A stretch of 64,000 bases of DNA, from the NCBI GenBank assembly GCA_002733415.1, contig NVVR01000015.1, positions 1 to 64,000 of the forward strand, in the 5' to 3' direction. This DNA is from Kordia sp. GTDB taxonomy: Bacteria; Bacteroidota; Bacteroidia; Flavobacteriales; Flavobacteriaceae. The notes under the pieces are model-generated. The model worked only from the letters and a program-made list of their open reading frames with translations. It made no database searches and was not told the DNA's origin. Positions 15,741-24,089 of this stretch are shown here, in pieces. The position numbers were made by a program, and so were the translations under genes. The number at the start of each line of letters is the position of its first letter. The stretch's first letter is position 1.

Positions 15741-18098
15741 TTACAAACCTGTACCTATTTTTAATCCTACAAAGAAGGTTCTAGGCAGTCCAGGTCCATA
15801 GACATAGTTACTATCACGATTTTTACCTGAATCAAAATCCGTTTGATATTCATCAAAAATATTTTTCACGCCTCCAAACACTTGTAAATCGGCTCCTATT
15901 TTCTTTAAGTTAAATATATAGCTCGATTTAATTCCTAATTCCGTAAATGGAGAAGATTTACCGTAAACTCCAATGGTTTCATCAGAATCTGAAGGATCTG
16001 AAATAATATGCATTAATTCCATTTTACCTGTGTACACAAGGTTTAATGAAGTATTAAACCTCTTTGTTGGTGTGTAGCTAAAGGTTGCGTATCCGTAATC
16101 GTTCGGAGTCCTTAAAAACTCTTTTTTAGGAGCTAAATTGTCAAAGTTATCTACGGCTGTAGTAAACATGCTTGATTGTAAGGTGAATCCTGCTTCTATT
16201 TGCACTACTTTATCAAAATTGGCTCTTGCTTCAAAAGTAACACCTTTAACGGTTGCTCCATCGCCATTTTGTTTTTCAAATCGTTCGCCAAATTGATCAT
16301 CACCAATATGTACTTGTGTGAAAGCGTCTTTTAAATGTGTGTAAAAACCTTCTAAGGTAAAACCTGCAATGAAATGTTCGTTTCCTTTGTCGTAATTAAA
16401 AGAGGCACTATAGCTATTTGAGCGTTCTTCTTTCAGGTTTTCAGCTAAAGAAATTCTAGAAACTCCTCCACCTGCAAAAGCAATGTGTAAATCAGTGTCA
16501 AAAGCTTGAGGAGCTCTAAATCCTGTTCCCCAAGTAGCTCTAAATTGTGCTTTACCAAAAGGCTTGTATAAAAACGAAAATCTTGGGCTAGCAATTATAT
16601 TGTCTACTAAATTATGTTTGTCTAAACGTACTCCTGATAGGAAGTTTACTTTCGGGCTAACTTCCCAGTCGCTTTGAAAAAAAGCTGCATAATTTTCTGT
16701 AATTTGATCAATAGTATAATTGTTGTAAGCAGGAATATTGTCAAAAACATCATCATAGATGTATTCGGACCCGAATGTAAGTACGTTGTTGCCGCCAATA
16801 AATTCTTCTAGCTTATGATTTAATTGCATACCACCTTGCATAGTTAGGTTTACTGAGGTTCCGTATGGTGGGTCAATTAAGTGATTTTCATAGTCGGTTA
16901 AACCTGTTTCAGGATTAATATCACCTCCTTTATCAGGTACTATTCCTGTGTAATGCACGCGTTCAGTGTGTTGGGTAGCGCCATAAATAATGAAAGAACT
17001 CTTATCTTCATTAAAGTTAATTTGATAATCTACATTACCCATAAACACATCGTGAGTACGTTCTTCTGATTGCAAAGCAAAGTGCGCAGCGCCTTCAACC
17101 ATTTCACCACCGTAGCGATATTCGTTTAGTTTACTTAAACTCACTTCTAATTTTTGATTCTCAGTTGGTAAAAAGAACAAGTTAGTACCAAAAGATAAGT
17201 TTTTAAGTTGTGGTAATTCTGAAAAATTATCACCGTTAGCATCATAAGCACTACGTTGACGATTGTTTAAAAAGAATGTAGCTCCAGTATTTTTGTCTTC
17301 ACTGATAGCGGTAACATTACCAGTTAGAATATTTTCTGGAGTTCCTTTGAAGTTCTGATGTGTAAACCCAATTTCATAATTATTCTTTCTAGGGATTTTA
17401 GTAATTACGTTTACCGTACCACCAATAGCGCTTGATCCATATAATGCAGAGCCACCACCACGAACAACTTCAATACGATCAATCATGTTTGTTGGTATTT
17501 GCTCCATACCGTATAGTCCAGTAAGTGGACTAAATATTGGACGTCCATTAATAAGTATTTGCGAATACCCACCCGCTAATCCGTTCATACGTAATTGTGT
17601 GTAATTACATGTTTGGCAATTAGTCTCTACACGTAATCCTGTTTGAAATTTTAAGCCTTCTGATAGCGTACATGCTTGTACGTTTTCTAGAGTTTGACTA
17701 TTGATAACATTTACAATAACTGCAGAATTTGTTCTTTTTTTGTAGGTACGTGTCCCTGTTACTACTACTTGATCTAAGCTAGAAATGTCTTCTTTTAAAT
17801 CAAAGTTTAAGTTGGTATTATTGTCTAAATCAAAGGTTTTTTCGCTATTTTTATATCCTACAGCTTGAGCAATAATTGTAAATTCTCCGTGTGTAGATTT
17901 TAAGTGGTATGCTCCGTTCTCATCACAAGCAGCACCATTTGAAGTTCCTTTTATGGATACCGTAGCAAAGGCAATAGGAGTTCCATCATTGGTAACTATA
18001 CCCTCTATAGTATAAATAGCATTATGGTCATGTTGTGCAAAACTGATAAGGCTTAAACACATTACCAAGAACACTGTTAATTGTTTTTTCATCTTCAT
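15741..18098 (-). CDS. TonB-dependent receptor, likely for manganese or another metal
   Basis: 785 residues. The signal peptide is about residues 1-21. A carboxypeptidase-like regulatory domain follows (IVTNDGTPIAFATVSIKGTS, residues ~35-105), then a TonB box-like DQVVVTGTR, the plug domain (LINGRPIFSPLTG, RIEVVRGGGSALYGSSAIGG) and a beta barrel. The plug has an unusual CxxC (TNCQTCNYTQLRMNG), and the mature N terminus begins QHDHNA; both could bind metal. It is divergent from mntR and a metal ABC importer, with a DtxR-type operator between, so it probably takes the same metal across the outer membrane. The substrate is inference; a siderophore or haem receptor is the alternative. Confidence 0.85.
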   Translation of the reverse strand: MKMKKQLTVFLVMCLSLISFAQHDHNAIYTIEGIVTNDGTPIAFATVSIKGTSNGAACDENGAYHLKSTHGEFTIIAQAVGYKNSEKTFDLDNNTNLNFDLKEDISSLDQVVVTGTRTYKKRTNSAVIVNVINSQTLENVQACTLSEGLKFQTGLRVETNCQTCNYTQLRMNGLAGGYSQILINGRPIFSPLTGLYGMEQIPTNMIDRIEVVRGGGSALYGSSAIGGTVNVITKIPRKNNYEIGFTHQNFKGTPENILTGNVTAISEDKNTGATFFLNNRQRSAYDANGDNFSELPQLKNLSFGTNLFFLPTENQKLEVSLSKLNEYRYGGEMVEGAAHFALQSEERTHDVFMGNVDYQINFNEDKSSFIIYGATQHTERVHYTGIVPDKGGDINPETGLTDYENHLIDPPYGTSVNLTMQGGMQLNHKLEEFIGGNNVLTFGSEYIYDDVFDNIPAYNNYTIDQITENYAAFFQSDWEVSPKVNFLSGVRLDKHNLVDNIIASPRFSFLYKPFGKAQFRATWGTGFRAPQAFDTDLHIAFAGGGVSRISLAENLKEERSNSYSASFNYDKGNEHFIAGFTLEGFYTHLKDAFTQVHIGDDQFGERFEKQNGDGATVKGVTFEARANFDKVVQIEAGFTLQSSMFTTAVDNFDNLAPKKEFLRTPNDYGYATFSYTPTKRFNTSLNLVYTGKMELMHIISDPSDSDETIGVYGKSSPFTELGIKSSYIFNLKKIGADLQVFGGVKNIFDEYQTDFDSGKNRDSNYVYGPGLPRTFFVGLKIGTGL

Positions 18099-18114
18099 CT
18101 AATTTATTTTTCTG

Positions 18115-18122
18115 CAAAACTA
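18115..18122 (-). promoter_or_regulatory. promoter -7 element for the TonB receptor
   Basis: Reads TAGTTTTG on the minus strand, 17 bases before the start codon. The operator at 18128-18149 would cover its -7/-33 spacer. Confidence 0.6.
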
Positions 18123-18127
18123 ATCAA

Positions 18128-18149
18128 ATTTTTAGACTTACCTAAAAAT
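18128..18149. promoter_or_regulatory. predicted MntR/DtxR-type operator
   Basis: Perfect 8-bp dyad ATTTTTAG-ACTTAC-CTAAAAAT in the divergent region between the TonB receptor and mntR. DtxR/MntR boxes generally follow TTAGG...CCTAA-like symmetry with a similar half-site (CTAAA). Position over the receptor promoter fits repression when metal is plentiful. Binding is a prediction. Confidence 0.6.
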
Positions 18150-18177
18150 AAATTAAAATACATCTAAATTTATGTCG

Positions 18178-18185
18178 TATATTTG
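18178..18185 (+). promoter_or_regulatory. promoter -7 element for mntR operon
   Basis: TATATTTG, 16 bases before the chosen mntR ATG at 18202. It excludes the in-frame ATG at 18172, which lies upstream of the box. Confidence 0.65.
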
Positions 18186-18201
18186 TCTAAAAAACAAATT
18201 A

Positions 18202-18861
18202 ATGCTTTCTAAGTCAGAGGAAAATTATTTAAAGGCAATATTTCATTTAAGTGTCAAAGCTGAAAAAGGGATAAGTACAAATGCTATAGCACAGCAGTTG
18301 GATACTAAGGCTTCATCGGTAACCGATATGGTTAAAAAATTGTCTGAGAAAGAATTGGTGTTGTATGTGAAGTATCAAGGGGTGACACTGACAGATAAAG
18401 GGGAGAAGATTGCAGCTAATGTAATTAGAAAACACCGTTTATGGGAAGTGCTATTGGTACAGAAATTCAATTTTAATTGGGATGAAGTACATGAGGTTGC
18501 AGAGCAATTAGAGCACATTCATTCTAAAAAGTTGATAGATGAAATGGATGCTTTTTTAGGATTTCCTAAGCATGACCCTCATGGCGATCCTATTCCTGAT
18601 AAAGATGGAAATATAAATTTTTTAGAAAAATCATTACTTTCAACTATTGACGTTAACATGAAAGCAGTTTGTGTCGGAGTAAAAGATACATCGTCTGATT
18701 TTTTACGTTATCTGGATAAGCAAGAAATAGCATTAGGGAAAGAAATTGCAGTACTGGAAAAAGAAGCATTTGATAATTCAATGCTAATTAGGATAGGCAC
18801 GAATGAATTTACCATTTCACAACAAATAGCTACTAATATTTACGTAAAAAATAAAGAATGA
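18202..18861 (+). CDS. mntR: MntR/DtxR-family metal-dependent repressor
   Basis: 219 residues from the ATG at 18202 (MLSKSEENYLKAIFHLS, the family's usual start). The N-terminal winged helix includes STNAIAQQLDTKASSVTDMV and the wing VTLTDKGEKIA. The dimerisation and metal-binding domain follows, with HRLWEVLLVQKF, HEVAEQLEHI and GFPKHDPHGDPIP. The C-terminal ~70 residues resemble an SH3-like FeoA domain. It probably senses Mn(II) or Fe(II) and represses the receptor and its own operon. Its stop overlaps the next gene by ATGA. Confidence 0.9.
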   Translation: MLSKSEENYLKAIFHLSVKAEKGISTNAIAQQLDTKASSVTDMVKKLSEKELVLYVKYQGVTLTDKGEKIAANVIRKHRLWEVLLVQKFNFNWDEVHEVAEQLEHIHSKKLIDEMDAFLGFPKHDPHGDPIPDKDGNINFLEKSLLSTIDVNMKAVCVGVKDTSSDFLRYLDKQEIALGKEIAVLEKEAFDNSMLIRIGTNEFTISQQIATNIYVKNKE

Positions 18862-19775
18862 AAAAGTATATAATTGTATTAATAGTGCTGATAGCTTTTT
18901 CCTGTAAGAAGGAAGTAAAGGAGGATATAGGAAATAGAAAATTGAAAGTTGTGACAACAACATCTCAAGTAACTGATTTGGTAAAAGAATTAGCAGGAGA
19001 TAATGTTATTTTAGAAGGTTTAATGGGGGCAGGGGTAGATCCGCACTTATATAAAGCTAGTGAAGGTGATGTGACTAAATTCTATAATGCAGATGCGATT
19101 TTTTATAGTGGATTACATTTAGAAGGAAAATTAGAGGATGTATTTGAAAAAATGCGCCATCAAGGAAAAACAACAATTGCAGTTTCGGATGCTATTTCAA
19201 AATCTGATTTAATATCGTCAGCCGATTTTGCATCAAGTTATGATCCTCATTTTTGGTTTTCTGTTACACAATGGAAAAAGGTAACTCGATATGTGGCTGA
19301 TGAATTATCAAAATTAGATGTTAAAAATGCAACAGTGTATGCTGATAATGCTAAAAAATATATTGAAAAACTAACAGCATTAGAAGAAAGGAATGCAGCG
19401 CAACTAGAAGTATTGCCGAAAGAAAAGCGAATTTTAGTAACTGCTCATGATGCCTTTGCGTATTTCGGGAAAGCATACAATTTTCAAGTAGTAAGTTTAC
19501 AAGGGTTATCAACAGCTACAGAAGCTGGGGTTCAGGACGTGCAACGTATTTCTAGTTTTATTATCGAACATAATATCAAGGCTGTTTTTATTGAGAGTTC
19601 AGTTCCTGTACGTACGGTAGAGGCACTTCAGGCAGCGGTAAAATCAAAAGGCCATCAAGTTGAAATTGGTGGGACTTTGTATTCGGATGCTTTAGGTAAT
19701 CCAGATACTATTGAAGGAACTTATATAGGGATGTATGCCTATAATATGAAAACAATTGTTAATGCTTTAAAGTAA
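18858..19775 (+). CDS. metal ABC transporter substrate-binding lipoprotein (TroA/MntA-like)
   Basis: 305 residues. The lipobox is IAFSC, lipid Cys about residue 16, so it is anchored at the periplasmic face. Cluster A-I metal ligands are visible in the usual order: His in [10 protein letters not shown], His in YDPHFWFS, the TAHDAFAYF segment, and Asp in TLYSDALG. The His-rich loop typical of many ZnuA proteins is missing, which favours Mn/Fe over Zn. The ATG overlaps the mntR stop (ATGA), and its own TAA overlaps the ATPase start (TAATG). Confidence 0.92.
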   Translation: MKKYIIVLIVLIAFSCKKEVKEDIGNRKLKVVTTTSQVTDLVKELAGDNVILEGLMGAGVDPHLYKASEGDVTKFYNADAIFYSGLHLEGKLEDVFEKMRHQGKTTIAVSDAISKSDLISSADFASSYDPHFWFSVTQWKKVTRYVADELSKLDVKNATVYADNAKKYIEKLTALEERNAAQLEVLPKEKRILVTAHDAFAYFGKAYNFQVVSLQGLSTATEAGVQDVQRISSFIIEHNIKAVFIESSVPVRTVEALQAAVKSKGHQVEIGGTLYSDALGNPDTIEGTYIGMYAYNMKTIVNALK

Positions 19776-20512
19776 TGAAAGAGGAAATTGCCGTTGCGAT
19801 AGACGATTTAACTGTTGCGTATAATTATAAGCCAGTACTTTGGGATATTGATTTAACAATTCCAAAAGGAGTATTGATGGCAATAGTAGGGCCTAATGGA
19901 GCGGGTAAGAGTACGCTTATAAAGGCGATATTAGGAATTATAAAACCTATTGCGGGTTCTGTTACTATTTTTGGGAAACCTTATAAAAACCAACGAAAGT
20001 TGGTGGCGTATGTGCCTCAAAAAGGAAGTGTTGATTGGGATTTTCCAACGACAGCACTGGATGTGGTATTGATGGGGACTTATGGTGGTTTGGGTTGGAT
20101 TAAACGACCTGGTAAAACCGAAAAAAAAGCTGCTTTAGAAGCCTTGGAAAAAGTAGGAATGTTGCCTTTTAAAAGCAGGCAGATAAGTCAGCTTTCAGGG
20201 GGGCAGCAACAACGTATATTTTTAGCTCGAGCATTGGTGCAAAATGCTGAAATATATTTTATGGACGAACCTTTTCAAGGGGTAGATGCAACTACAGAAA
20301 AGGCGATTATTAATATTTTAAAGATCTTACGGAAAGCAGGTAAAACAGTAATTGTAGTTCATCACGATTTACAAACTGTTCCTGAATATTTTGATTGGGT
20401 GACGTTCTTGAATGTAAAGAAAATTGCTACTGGTCCTGTGTCAGCTATTTTTAACAACGAGAACCTGATAAAAACCTATGGTATTAACTATCAGGTAAGT
20501 GTTTTGGAATAG
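19775..20512 (+). CDS. metal ABC transporter ATP-binding protein (TroB/MntB-like)
   Basis: 245 residues. It powers metal uptake from the inner face of the membrane. Walker [10 protein letters not shown] is at about residues 37-45, the Q-loop is [13 protein letters not shown], the signature LSGGQQQR, Walker B IYFMDEP and the H-switch VVHHDLQ. The [16 protein letters not shown] segment is typical for the manganese/zinc/iron chelate subfamily. It is coupled to the binding protein by a one-base overlap. A 104-base gap separates it from the first permease, with no clear terminator. Confidence 0.95.
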   Translation: MKEEIAVAIDDLTVAYNYKPVLWDIDLTIPKGVLMAIVGPNGAGKSTLIKAILGIIKPIAGSVTIFGKPYKNQRKLVAYVPQKGSVDWDFPTTALDVVLMGTYGGLGWIKRPGKTEKKAALEALEKVGMLPFKSRQISQLSGGQQQRIFLARALVQNAEIYFMDEPFQGVDATTEKAIINILKILRKAGKTVIVVHHDLQTVPEYFDWVTFLNVKKIATGPVSAIFNNENLIKTYGINYQVSVLE

Positions 20513-20616
20513 ATTTAAAATTAAGGATAGGACTTTCTAAAATGATTGCAAGTTTGCTAAAATAGTTAAAGAATAAAAACGAACCAATAACAATTTTGAC
20601 TACTGTCTAACAACTA

Positions 20617-21741
20617 ATGACTATATCGGAATACATAGAACTTTTATTTAACGACTACACCTTACGTACTATTACTTTAGGTACTGCAATTCTTGGTGCT
20701 GTATGCGGTATGTTAGGGAGTTTTGCGGTATTGCGAAAACAAAGTCTTTTAGGTGATGCGATTTCACATGCTGCATTACCAGGAATAGCAGTTGCATTTT
20801 TAATAACTGGAGCTAAAGATAGTAATACGTTGTTGTTAGGTGCTTTGATTAGCGGACTGTTAGGTGCGTTCTGGATTAAATCAATCATTACGAAAACCCA
20901 TTTAAAATCGGATACAGCTCTTGGGTTGATTTTGTCGCTTTTTTTTGGAGTAGGAATGTTATTGCTTACATTTATTCAGAAACAACCGAATGCTAATCAA
21001 GCAGGGTTGGATAAGTATTTATTTGGTCAAGCAGCTACTTTATTAGAAAAAGATGTTTGGTTTATGGCCATAGTTACAAGTGTGTGTTTGGGGGTGTTGC
21101 TATTGTTTTGGAAAGAGTTTAAATTATTATTATTTGATCCTGATTACACAAAAACCTTAGGCTTTAATATAAAATTTTTAGATACATTAATTACTTCTTT
21201 CATTGTAGCTGCTATTATTTTGGGATTGCAAACTGTAGGTGTGGTTTTAATGAGCGCGATGTTATTAGCGCCTGCTGCAGCAGCAAGACAGTGGACAAAT
21301 AGTTTAGCCATAATGGTCGCTTTGGCGGCAACATTTGGAGCTTTTTCGGGTGTAATAGGAACGGGAATAAGTGCGAGTTATCCCAATTTATCTACAGGTC
21401 CGGTTATTGTTTTGGTTGCTTCGGTGTTTGTGATAGTGTCCTTTATTTTTTCTCCTGGGAGAGGATTGTTGTTTAAAGAAATTCGATTTAGAAAAAACAG
21501 GAATGATTTGAAATTGCACAAAACATTGTCATTTATGTATAACATTGCAAAAAACCATGATGATATTAGTCATCCGCATACGGTTAATATATTAAATAAT
21601 TTTCAAGGATATACTAAAAAGTCACTTCATAAATTAGAGAAAGAAAACTTAATTGTATTAAGTGGTTCAAATTGGTCATTAACAGAAGAGGGTTTTTTTA
21701 AAGCAAAGAACTTGTATAATCAACATATAGAAACAAAATGA
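20617..21741 (+). CDS. metal ABC permease with winged-helix-like C terminus (TroC-like)
   Basis: 374 residues. Residues 1-285 are an ABC-3 family permease with eight or nine hydrophobic segments (AVLRKQSLLGDAISHAALPG is the hallmark first-loop motif). The extra ~85-residue cytosolic tail contains LHKTLSFMYNIAKNHDD, SLHKLEKENLIVLSG and SLTEEGFFKAKNLY, which reads like a DtxR-type winged helix (compare the neighbouring regulator's LTDKGEKIA). Chlamydia YtgCR is a known permease-repressor fusion. The stop overlaps the next permease by 4 bases. Confidence 0.9.
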   Translation: MTISEYIELLFNDYTLRTITLGTAILGAVCGMLGSFAVLRKQSLLGDAISHAALPGIAVAFLITGAKDSNTLLLGALISGLLGAFWIKSIITKTHLKSDTALGLILSLFFGVGMLLLTFIQKQPNANQAGLDKYLFGQAATLLEKDVWFMAIVTSVCLGVLLLFWKEFKLLLFDPDYTKTLGFNIKFLDTLITSFIVAAIILGLQTVGVVLMSAMLLAPAAAARQWTNSLAIMVALAATFGAFSGVIGTGISASYPNLSTGPVIVLVASVFVIVSFIFSPGRGLLFKEIRFRKNRNDLKLHKTLSFMYNIAKNHDDISHPHTVNILNNFQGYTKKSLHKLEKENLIVLSGSNWSLTEEGFFKAKNLYNQHIETK

Positions 21742-22898
21742 CCAGTGCGCAAATAGAAATACAATTGATAGCGTGTATAGTAGCTATTGCTTGTGCAATT
21801 CCGGGAGTGTTTTTAGTACTTCGAAAAATGGCGTTAATTAGCGATGCGATAAGTCATGCGATATTGCCTGGAATAGTAGTAGGTTTTTTTGTTACGCATG
21901 ATTTGTCATCTCCGCTATTAATCATATTTGCTGCGTTTACAGGGATACTGACAGTATTTTTGGTAGAGTTTATCCAGAAGACAGGGCTAGTAAAAGAAGA
22001 TACGGCTATTGGTTTAATATTTCCTGCATTGTTCAGTATTGGAGTTATTTTAATAGCTCAAAATGCCAATGACGTGCATTTGGATATTGATGCGGTATTG
22101 CTTGGGGAGTTGGCTTTTGCTCCTTTTGATCGATTGGAGTTGTTTGGTACTGATGTTGGTCCAAAATCATTGTGGGTAATCGGAACAATTTTAATAATAA
22201 CATTGAGTTTGTTAATTGCCTTTTTTAAAGAGCTGAAAGTGAGTACTTTTGATGCGGGACTTGCATCAGCATTGGGGTTTTCTCCTGTAGTATTGCATTA
22301 CGGATTAATGACAGTAGCGTCTGTGACAACTGTCGGTGCTTTTGATGCTGTTGGGGCAATATTGGTTGTAGCATTAACTATAGCACCAGCTGCTACAGCT
22401 TATTTGCTGACAAAGGATTTAAAGAAAATGCTTTTTCTGTCTGTAGGTTTAGGTGTGTTTTCAGCCATTTCAGGATATTGGTTAGCGCATGGATTAGATG
22501 CTTCAATTGCCGGGTCAATCGCTAGTATGTTAGGTGTTGTGTTTTTATCGGTATTTTTATTTGCTCCCTCCACAGGAATGATATCAGTTATGTATAAGCA
22601 ACAACGACAGAAAATTGAAGTGTTGTTATTGACCTTTTTGTTGCATTTAAAAAATCACAAAGAAAAGAAGGAGCGACATGTTAATCATTTAGGGGAACAT
22701 ATTAATTGGCAGAAGTCTCAAGCGAAATCTGTATTAGAGTTGGCATTGAAAAACAACATGATTATTGTTAATGATGACATTGCATCCTTAACTGAAAAAG
22801 GAAATATGTTTACTGAAAATGCAATCAATTATATCACCGATCATAGTGAGGAAGCTATTGAAGAGATGAAAAAAGATTTCTTTTTGTTTAGAGGGTAG
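21738..22898 (+). CDS. metal ABC permease with winged-helix-like C terminus (TroD-like)
   Basis: 386 residues. Residues 1-290 are a second ABC-3 permease (VLRKMALISDAISHAILPG; YGLMTVASVTTVGAFDAVG). The ~95-residue tail carries LLLTFLLHLKNHKEKKERHV and SLTEKGNMFTENAINYI, again winged-helix-like. With the partner permease it forms the heterodimeric channel, a TroCD arrangement. It starts in a 4-base overlap with the first permease. The operon ends here without an obvious hairpin. Confidence 0.9.
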   Translation: MTSAQIEIQLIACIVAIACAIPGVFLVLRKMALISDAISHAILPGIVVGFFVTHDLSSPLLIIFAAFTGILTVFLVEFIQKTGLVKEDTAIGLIFPALFSIGVILIAQNANDVHLDIDAVLLGELAFAPFDRLELFGTDVGPKSLWVIGTILIITLSLLIAFFKELKVSTFDAGLASALGFSPVVLHYGLMTVASVTTVGAFDAVGAILVVALTIAPAATAYLLTKDLKKMLFLSVGLGVFSAISGYWLAHGLDASIAGSIASMLGVVFLSVFLFAPSTGMISVMYKQQRQKIEVLLLTFLLHLKNHKEKKERHVNHLGEHINWQKSQAKSVLELALKNNMIIVNDDIASLTEKGNMFTENAINYITDHSEEAIEEMKKDFFLFRG

Positions 22899-23054
22899 CC
22901 TTGTTTTCAATTTTTACAGAAGTAATAAAACCTCTTGGTTTTTATTCAACAAAGTTTATAAATTTAAATAATTTATATATGTATATCCCGGTTGGTCTAT
23001 AGCTTTGGTAGCTAAAAAAAACGGTAACATAATTTTAATTGTCATTTTTTTTTC

Positions 23055-23062
23055 TATATTTG
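23055..23062 (+). promoter_or_regulatory. promoter -7 element
   Basis: TATATTTG about 120 bases ahead of the small CTERM-like gene. The intervening leader holds the dyad CTAATATTGATTAG. Confidence 0.5.
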
Positions 23063-23183
23063 CTTTTTCAGACTGGTTAGGTTTATCTCTGGTAGTTTGT
23101 TAACAACTAATATTGATTAGTTTAAAATTATGTGGTTTGTTCATTTTTTTTTTTTGGACAGCACATTTTTATTATTACACCAT

Positions 23184-23378
23184 ATGAAACACAATAAACA
23201 AAAAGCGTTTTTTCTAGTATTAGCATTGTTATTTACTGTGCCAGCTTTGTTTGCTGTTCAAGAACTTCCGCCACCATCACCACAAGGACCACCTGGTTTG
23301 CTAGTGGACGGAGGGATAGTAGCTTTGTTAGTTGCAGGGTTGTTTTATGGGGTAAAAAAATCTTTCAAGAAAAGATAG
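23184..23378 (+). CDS. small secreted protein with CTERM-like sorting signal
   Basis: 64 residues from the ATG at 23184 (MKHNKQKAFF). The first ~24 residues are a signal peptide ending FAVQ. Then comes a proline-rich linker (ELPPPSPQGPPG), the motif LLVDGG, a short hydrophobic helix and a basic tail (KKSFKKR). This linker, Asp-Gly-Gly, helix and Lys/Arg layout matches what I remember as the PID-CTERM sorting domain of Bacteroidota. Here the domain makes up almost the whole mature protein. The frame is open 18 codons upstream of the chosen start. Confidence 0.7.
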   Translation: MKHNKQKAFFLVLALLFTVPALFAVQELPPPSPQGPPGLLVDGGIVALLVAGLFYGVKKSFKKR

Positions 23379-23381
23379 TAA

Positions 23382-23966
23382 CTATCTTTTATGTAGTCTA
23401 GCTACATATTTACCTATTACATCAAATTCTAAATTTAGGACACTGTCAATTTCAATGTTTTTGAAAATTGTATTTTCATAAGTGTAAGGGATTATTGCTA
23501 CGCTAAATTGATCTTCTTTTGAGTTTACTACAGTTAAACTAGTTCCGCTTATAGTTATCGAGCCTTTCTCTATAGTAATATTGCCTAAAGAACTATCGTA
23601 TTGAAATGTAAAAGTCCAACTTCCATTTTCTTCTCTTATAGCAATACATCTTCCGGTCTGATCAACGTGTCCTTGAACTAGATGTCCATCTAGTCTATCG
23701 CCAAGTTTCATTCCGCGTTCAAGATTTACAATGTCATTAATTTGTAATAAACTTAAATTGGTTTTTTGAAGTGTTTCTTGAATAGCTGTAACGGTATATT
23801 CATCGTCATTTATAGCTACAACAGTTAAACATACTCCATTATGAGCCACACTTTGATCTATTTTCAGTTCTTTTGTAAAGTTGCTTTTTATAGTATAATG
23901 AATATTTGTTCCTTCATTTTCTATTGTAATAACTTTTCCTAGAGATTCAATTATGCCTGTAAACAT
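23382..23966 (-). CDS. ribE: riboflavin synthase, alpha subunit
   Basis: 194 residues, the normal length. It converts two 6,7-dimethyl-8-ribityllumazines into riboflavin. The two lumazine-binding halves are visible: MFTGIIESLGK at the start, with VAHNGVCLTVV, and GHLVQGHVDQTG with GTSLTVV in the second half. It is convergent with the small CTERM-like gene (3 bases apart) and divergent from pdxA. A minus-strand -7 box at 24000-24007 fits a leader of about 30 bases. Confidence 0.96.
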   Translation of the reverse strand: MFTGIIESLGKVITIENEGTNIHYTIKSNFTKELKIDQSVAHNGVCLTVVAINDDEYTVTAIQETLQKTNLSLLQINDIVNLERGMKLGDRLDGHLVQGHVDQTGRCIAIREENGSWTFTFQYDSSLGNITIEKGSITISGTSLTVVNSKEDQFSVAIIPYTYENTIFKNIEIDSVLNLEFDVIGKYVARLHKR

Positions 23967-23985
23967 TTTTAATAAAATAATTGGT

Positions 23986-23993
23986 TACTTTTG
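23986..23993 (+). promoter_or_regulatory. possible pdxA promoter -7 element
   Basis: TACTTTTG, about 97 bases before pdxA. It lies face-to-face with the ribE box, and only 6 bases separate them. Confidence 0.4.
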
Positions 23994-23999
23994 TGTTTT

Positions 24000-24007
24000 C
24001 AAAATTA
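24000..24007 (-). promoter_or_regulatory. ribE promoter -7 element
   Basis: Reads TAATTTTG on the minus strand, 33 bases before the ribE ATG. Confidence 0.55.
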
Positions 24008-24089
24008 CAATAAATTTACTTTTTTTTAGTTGTAAAGTGATAGCTAAAAGAAATCCTTTTTTTATAAGATATAAATATTACCTCATTGT

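Noticed and set aside
23030-23183. Riboswitch in the leader of the small CTERM-like gene
   Set aside because: Only one short dyad (CTAATATTGATTAG); no known aptamer motif can be seen.
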